Positions 5,637 through 8,751 of a stretch of DNA of 8,751 nucleotides are shown piece after piece. A program made the position numbers and the translations under genes. A model generated the notes under the pieces. It did no database searches. It was not told the origin of the DNA and saw nothing but the letters and a program-made list of their open reading frames with translations. Numbering within the stretch: the stretch's first letter is position 1; each line of letters starts with the position of its first letter. This DNA is from Planctomycetota bacterium (GTDB taxonomy: Bacteria > Planctomycetota > SZUA-567), in the NCBI GenBank assembly GCA_031278535.1, contig JAITKH010000298.1, positions 1 to 8,751 on the forward strand. The letters run 5' to 3'.

Positions 5637-7001
5637 ATGCCCACAATGCGAAAATCGTTTATTCAGCCGAATGCCGCCGTCACTGTCGGCCTGGCCCTGC
5701 TTTTGGCTTGCCCGATTGCCTGGTCCGCCTCCGGCGGAAAATCGCCCCCGAAGCCGTTCATGATGTATTTCTACAATCCCTCCTGCCGTCTCTGCACCGC
5801 CAGCAACGAGACGGTGGGGAAAGTGGAAAAGAAATATGAAGGCGTTATGGGGCACCAGCGTTTCAACATAGCCGACAACGAAACGGGAGCCGACAATGTC
5901 CTTTACATGTTCGAACTTCTGGACGAGTTGGAGGTTCCGGACGACGGCAACATCACCCTGGTCGTTTTCCTCGGGCTTCTTGACGCCGGCGCGGCAGGCC
6001 AAGCGGTATTTCTTCCAAAGCGGGTATTGGTGGAAGGCGACAACATTATCGCCAACCTGGAGAGGGAAGCGGCGGACTTTCTTGCGGATCCACTGGCGTG
6101 GAAAGGGGGGACGCTTGGCGACAGCCGCCAGGCGTCGTTTTTTTCCCCTACTGCGTTAGCTTCCGCCCCGCCGGAAGAAGACCCGGAACCGGCAATCGAT
6201 CCGGGCGCAAGACCGAGTCTCCAGGGCGGAGGCGGGACGTCCCGGGCCCAAGCCAGGCTCCGTTTCGGCGCGATCAGCCTGGCAGCCCTGGCCGACAGCG
6301 TCAATCCCTGCGCCTTCGCCACCATCATCATCCTCGTCTCCATGATGTCCAGCGCCAAGCGTACCCGCCGGGAAATCGTGGCGGTCTGCCTGTCCTTCAC
6401 CGCCTCGGTCTATCTCACGTACTTCGCCATCGGGCTGTTCCTCTGGAGAGTCATAGCCGAAATCAACCGGCGAGGCGGCTGGTTTCTCTTCGCCGCCGAT
6501 TTGATTTATTACGCCGCCTTCGGCCTCTGCGCCGTTTTCGCCCTCCTCAGCCTCCGCGACGCCTGGCTCCTGTTCCGGGGCCGGGAGCCGGAGGAGATGG
6601 CGCTCAAACTTCCCGCCGCCTTCAAGACGCGGATCAATCTCGCCATGGCCAGAGGCGTCCGCGCCTCGTGGCTGGCGGCAGGAGTCTTCACCGCCGGCGT
6701 CACCGTCTCTTTTCTCGAGGCCGCCTGCACCGGTCAGGTGTATCTTCCCACCATCATTTCCATCGCGAGGATCGGTTTCTGGCATTCGTTCGCCATCCTC
6801 GCCTGGTATAACCTTCTCTTCATCCTCCCGCTTCTGATCATTTTCGGACTGGTCCTCTGGGGGACGACCAGCAGGCAATTGGGGGATTTCTTCAAGCGGA
6901 ACATGGCCTGGAGCAAGGTGACGCTCGGTATGGTCTTTGTCGCCATGGGCGTCGTCCTTTGGTTCCAGATGTATTGGCCGCCCGGCTACCGCGGCGGTTG
7001 A
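5637..7001 (+). CDS. Exported thioredoxin-like domain fused to DsbD/CcdA-type transmembrane domain
   Basis: This 454-residue protein probably moves reducing power across the inner membrane to extracytoplasmic thiols. A signal sequence (MRKSFIQPN..., hydrophobic to about 31, WSA cleavage) contains LLLAC, so lipidation at Cys25 is also possible. Residues about 40-150 look like a thioredoxin/glutaredoxin fold beginning PFMMYFYNPSCRLC, with CxxC at Cys50 and Cys53. A Pro/Gly-rich linker follows (about 165-205). Then comes a six-helix DsbD/CcdA domain with ALADSVNPCAFATIIILVSM (Cys225) and FLEAACTGQVYLPT (Cys364), the two conserved redox cysteines of the family. The start at 5637 has AGGAG 11 nt upstream; a second ATG at 5646 is possible. 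It leads an operon, ending 9 nt before uppS. Known DsbD carries its thioredoxin domain at the C-terminus, so the order here differs. The physiological target is unknown. Confidence 0.85.
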   Translation: MPTMRKSFIQPNAAVTVGLALLLACPIAWSASGGKSPPKPFMMYFYNPSCRLCTASNETVGKVEKKYEGVMGHQRFNIADNETGADNVLYMFELLDELEVPDDGNITLVVFLGLLDAGAAGQAVFLPKRVLVEGDNIIANLEREAADFLADPLAWKGGTLGDSRQASFFSPTALASAPPEEDPEPAIDPGARPSLQGGGGTSRAQARLRFGAISLAALADSVNPCAFATIIILVSMMSSAKRTRREIVAVCLSFTASVYLTYFAIGLFLWRVIAEINRRGGWFLFAADLIYYAAFGLCAVFALLSLRDAWLLFRGREPEEMALKLPAAFKTRINLAMARGVRASWLAAGVFTAGVTVSFLEAACTGQVYLPTIISIARIGFWHSFAILAWYNLLFILPLLIIFGLVLWGTTSRQLGDFFKRNMAWSKVTLGMVFVAMGVVLWFQMYWPPGYRGG

Positions 7002-7010
7002 GGAGCGCGC

Positions 7011-7718
7011 ATGGGAAGCGGAAACGGCCTGCCCGTCCACATCGCCTTCATCATGGACGGCAATGGCCGCTGGGCCGAAGCGAAGCGGCTTCCGCGCGCC
7101 ATGGGACACCGGGCAGGCGCGCAAACCGTTCGGCGCGTGACCGCTTTCGCCCGCCGCCGGGGCATTCCCTTTCTCACCTTGTACGCTTTCTCGACGGAGA
7201 ACTGGTCCCGTCCGCGCGGGGAAGTCGATGCCCTGATGGAACTCCTGTCCGCCTTTCTTGACGACGAGCTTCCCACGCTCCTGGAAAACGATATCCGGCT
7301 GCGGATGCTGGGGGACCCGGCCGCCATTCCTTCCGCCACGAGGGAACGGCTGGCCCTGGTCCAGGAAAAAACGGCCGGATTGAAGGGCATGACGCTTTCC
7401 CTCGCCGTCAATTACGGGGGCCGGGACGAGATCGTCAGGGCGGCGCGGCGGGCCGCGGGCGGACTTGCCGCCGCCGGCCGTTCCCCGGAGAGCCTGGATC
7501 GGGAATTTTTCGAGTCTTTCCTGGATACGGCGGGGATGCCGGATCCGGACCTGGTGATACGCACCGCCGGCGAAAAACGCCTGTCCAACTTCCTCGTCTG
7601 GCAATCGGCTTACGCCGAGCTGTATTTCACCCCGCGGACATGGCCCGATTTCTCCGACGCGGATTTTGAGGCCGCGCTGGACGAATATGAAAAACGGATC
7701 AGGAAATTCGGGAGTTGA
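7011..7718 (+). CDS. uppS: Isoprenyl transferase, undecaprenyl diphosphate synthase (UppS)
   Basis: At 235 residues it is a complete cis-prenyltransferase, which condenses isopentenyl diphosphates onto farnesyl diphosphate to make the C55 carrier lipid for peptidoglycan and other wall polymers. Every family motif is present: HIAFIMDGNGRWA with catalytic Asp16, GHRAG (32-36), AFSTENWSRP (59-68), NYGGRDE (134-140), and DLVIRTAGEKRLSNFLVWQ (180-198) with Arg184, Arg190 and Ser192. AYAELYFT (200-207) has the metal-binding Glu203, and WPDF (211-214) follows. A GAGGAG ribosome site ends 5 nt before the ATG and overlaps the stop codon of the preceding gene, so the two are translationally linked. The cdsA gene follows after 3 nt. 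Confidence 0.97.
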   Translation: MGSGNGLPVHIAFIMDGNGRWAEAKRLPRAMGHRAGAQTVRRVTAFARRRGIPFLTLYAFSTENWSRPRGEVDALMELLSAFLDDELPTLLENDIRLRMLGDPAAIPSATRERLALVQEKTAGLKGMTLSLAVNYGGRDEIVRAARRAAGGLAAAGRSPESLDREFFESFLDTAGMPDPDLVIRTAGEKRLSNFLVWQSAYAELYFTPRTWPDFSDADFEAALDEYEKRIRKFGS

Positions 7719-7721
7719 ACG

Positions 7722-8687
7722 ATGGAGGCCGACAAGGCTGGAACTGGGATGGGCGGAGGCGGAAGGACGGCGGGAACGCAGATAAAACGGCGCGTCCGGA
7801 TCCGGAACCTGGTTCTCCGGTCCTTTTCCTCCCTGTCGATTCTCTGCCTGATGTACCTGGCCCTGTACTGCGACACCCGCCATGGCGACTCCGGAGGGTG
7901 GGCCTGGGCCGTCCTCGCGGCCCTGTTGTCCATCCCCGCCCTGCGGGAGTTCTATCGCCTGGCCCGGAGCTGCGGCGCCAGACCCTTTTCCGCCGCCGGA
8001 TATGTTCTGGGGCCGCTCTGGATTCTCGCAATTGAATGGGAGTTATCGGGCGGATCCGCCCCAATCGGAGTGGACACCATTTTCCTGATAGCCGCGGCGA
8101 TCGCGGCCATGTTGCTCCAGCTTACCCGCAGGACCAATGAAGACGCTCCCATTCATGTCGCCGCCAGCCTTTTCGGCATGGTGTACTGCGTCTTTCTTCC
8201 CGGCCTGACCCTGCGCCTGCACCATCTGGAGCTGTCGCCGGGCGGCTGGCCGGCGCACGGGATGGAATTCGTGGTGGTGTGCGTATTTGTTTCGAAGGTT
8301 GCGGACGTGGGCGCCCTGCTGATCGGCAGCCGCTGGGGCCGCCACAAGATGATCCCCCGCCTCAGTCCCGGCAAAACTTGGGAGGGGGCGGCGGGCGGCC
8401 TTGCCTTCAGCCTGCTGCTCCTGCAATTCATGATCCTGACGGAACCGAGAATGGCGCTGGCCGGTTTGGGGACGGGCAGCCAGCTGCTCCTTTCCTTCCT
8501 TTTGGCGGCCGCGGGCATGGCCGGCGACCTGATTGAATCGGCTTTCAAGCGCGGCGGCGGCCGGAAGGATGCGGGGAGGGGCATACCCGGCTTCGGTGGA
8601 ATGCTCGATCTCATCGATTCGATTATTGCCGCCGCCCCGGTGATGTATCTGTTCCTTCTCGTCTGCGGCGCCAGGCAGGCGCCCTAA
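7722..8687 (+). CDS. cdsA: Phosphatidate cytidylyltransferase (CdsA)
   Basis: This 321-residue integral membrane enzyme makes CDP-diacylglycerol from phosphatidate and CTP, the entry point to phospholipid synthesis. The polar, Gly-rich N-terminal tail (1-28) is longer than usual; several hydrophobic helices follow. Motifs include ADVGALLIGSRWGRHKM (194-210, Asp195), LSPGKTWEGAAGG (214-226), AGDLIESAFKR (257-267) and the signature KDAGRGIPGFGGMLDLIDS (272-290). The signature differs from the textbook form in having FGG where HGG is usual and LDLIDS where LDRIDS is usual; the Asp pair 286/289 is kept. The ATG at 7722 has GGGAG at 7 nt spacing and lies 3 nt after the uppS stop. The uppS-cdsA order is conserved in many bacteria, often followed by dxr, which is not seen in the 64 nt left here. 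Confidence 0.95.
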   Translation: MEADKAGTGMGGGGRTAGTQIKRRVRIRNLVLRSFSSLSILCLMYLALYCDTRHGDSGGWAWAVLAALLSIPALREFYRLARSCGARPFSAAGYVLGPLWILAIEWELSGGSAPIGVDTIFLIAAAIAAMLLQLTRRTNEDAPIHVAASLFGMVYCVFLPGLTLRLHHLELSPGGWPAHGMEFVVVCVFVSKVADVGALLIGSRWGRHKMIPRLSPGKTWEGAAGGLAFSLLLLQFMILTEPRMALAGLGTGSQLLLSFLLAAAGMAGDLIESAFKRGGGRKDAGRGIPGFGGMLDLIDSIIAAAPVMYLFLLVCGARQAP

Positions 8688-8751
8688 CGGGATATGGCGT
8701 TCCTCATGGCTAACGCACGAAAATGATCCTGTTTTACAAGGGATATTCCGG

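Noticed and set aside
6156..7883. 575-residue open frame on the minus strand opposite the redox gene and uppS
   Set aside because: The translation is low-complexity and rich in Gly, Arg, Glu and Pro with no motifs. It spans three well-supported plus-strand genes.
8684..8751. Tail of a convergent minus-strand gene (frame ending with a stop at 8684-8686, 21 codons), or a plus-strand start at 8722 onward
   Set aside because: Only 64 nt follow cdsA. Neither frame has a ribosome site or recognisable residues; only a weak GCGTT/AACGC stem (8697-8716) and a repeated GGGATAT are seen.
1..8751. tRNA, rRNA, CRISPR array, insertion sequence or phage-like elements
   Set aside because: No tRNA-like cloverleaf, regularly spaced repeats, transposase motifs or terminal inverted repeats were found by reading both strands. 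Computational scans (tRNAscan-SE, minced, ISEScan) could not be run.

Overview
The window is GC-rich bacterial DNA, tightly packed apart from one AT-richer gap at about 524-1020. It holds seven coding sequences. One is cut by the left edge: the N-terminal part of a PurS-PurS-PurL fusion on the minus strand. The fusion layout, the DUF1573-like lipoprotein and the CdsA variant signature suggest a PVC-type bacterium (Planctomycetota, Lentisphaerota or Verrucomicrobiota) or similar. This is inference only; there is no rRNA or other marker to settle it.

Left part (1-1020): partial purL reads leftward from its own sigma70-like promoter (TTGACA, 17 nt, GATTAT). A second promoter (TTGTTC, 17 nt, perfect TATAAT) points right. 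It is followed at once by two perfect palindromes and a leader of about 290 nt that may be structured.

Middle (1021-4998, plus strand): three genes in the same direction. They encode an exported branched-chain-amino-acid-type solute-binding protein, an exported protein made of FIST domains, and a full-length UxaA-family (altronate/galactarate dehydratase-like) enzyme. The 207-nt gap between the first two carries a row of hairpins. A plausible reading is a regulated module in which two extracytoplasmic small-molecule-binding proteins serve uptake or sensing of a ligand, perhaps a hydroxy acid that the dehydratase processes. No permease, regulator or kinase is visible, so the linkage is a hypothesis.

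Right part: a small DUF1573-like lipoprotein (5015-5485, minus) converges on the dehydratase gene. It diverges, across 151 bp, from a rightward run of three closely spaced genes (5637-8687). These encode an exported thioredoxin-like domain fused to a DsbD/CcdA-type six-helix membrane domain, then uppS (undecaprenyl diphosphate synthase) and cdsA (phosphatidate cytidylyltransferase). The last two are the classic envelope-lipid pair. The redox fusion in front of them is the unusual element. The final 64 nt hold no gene I can support.
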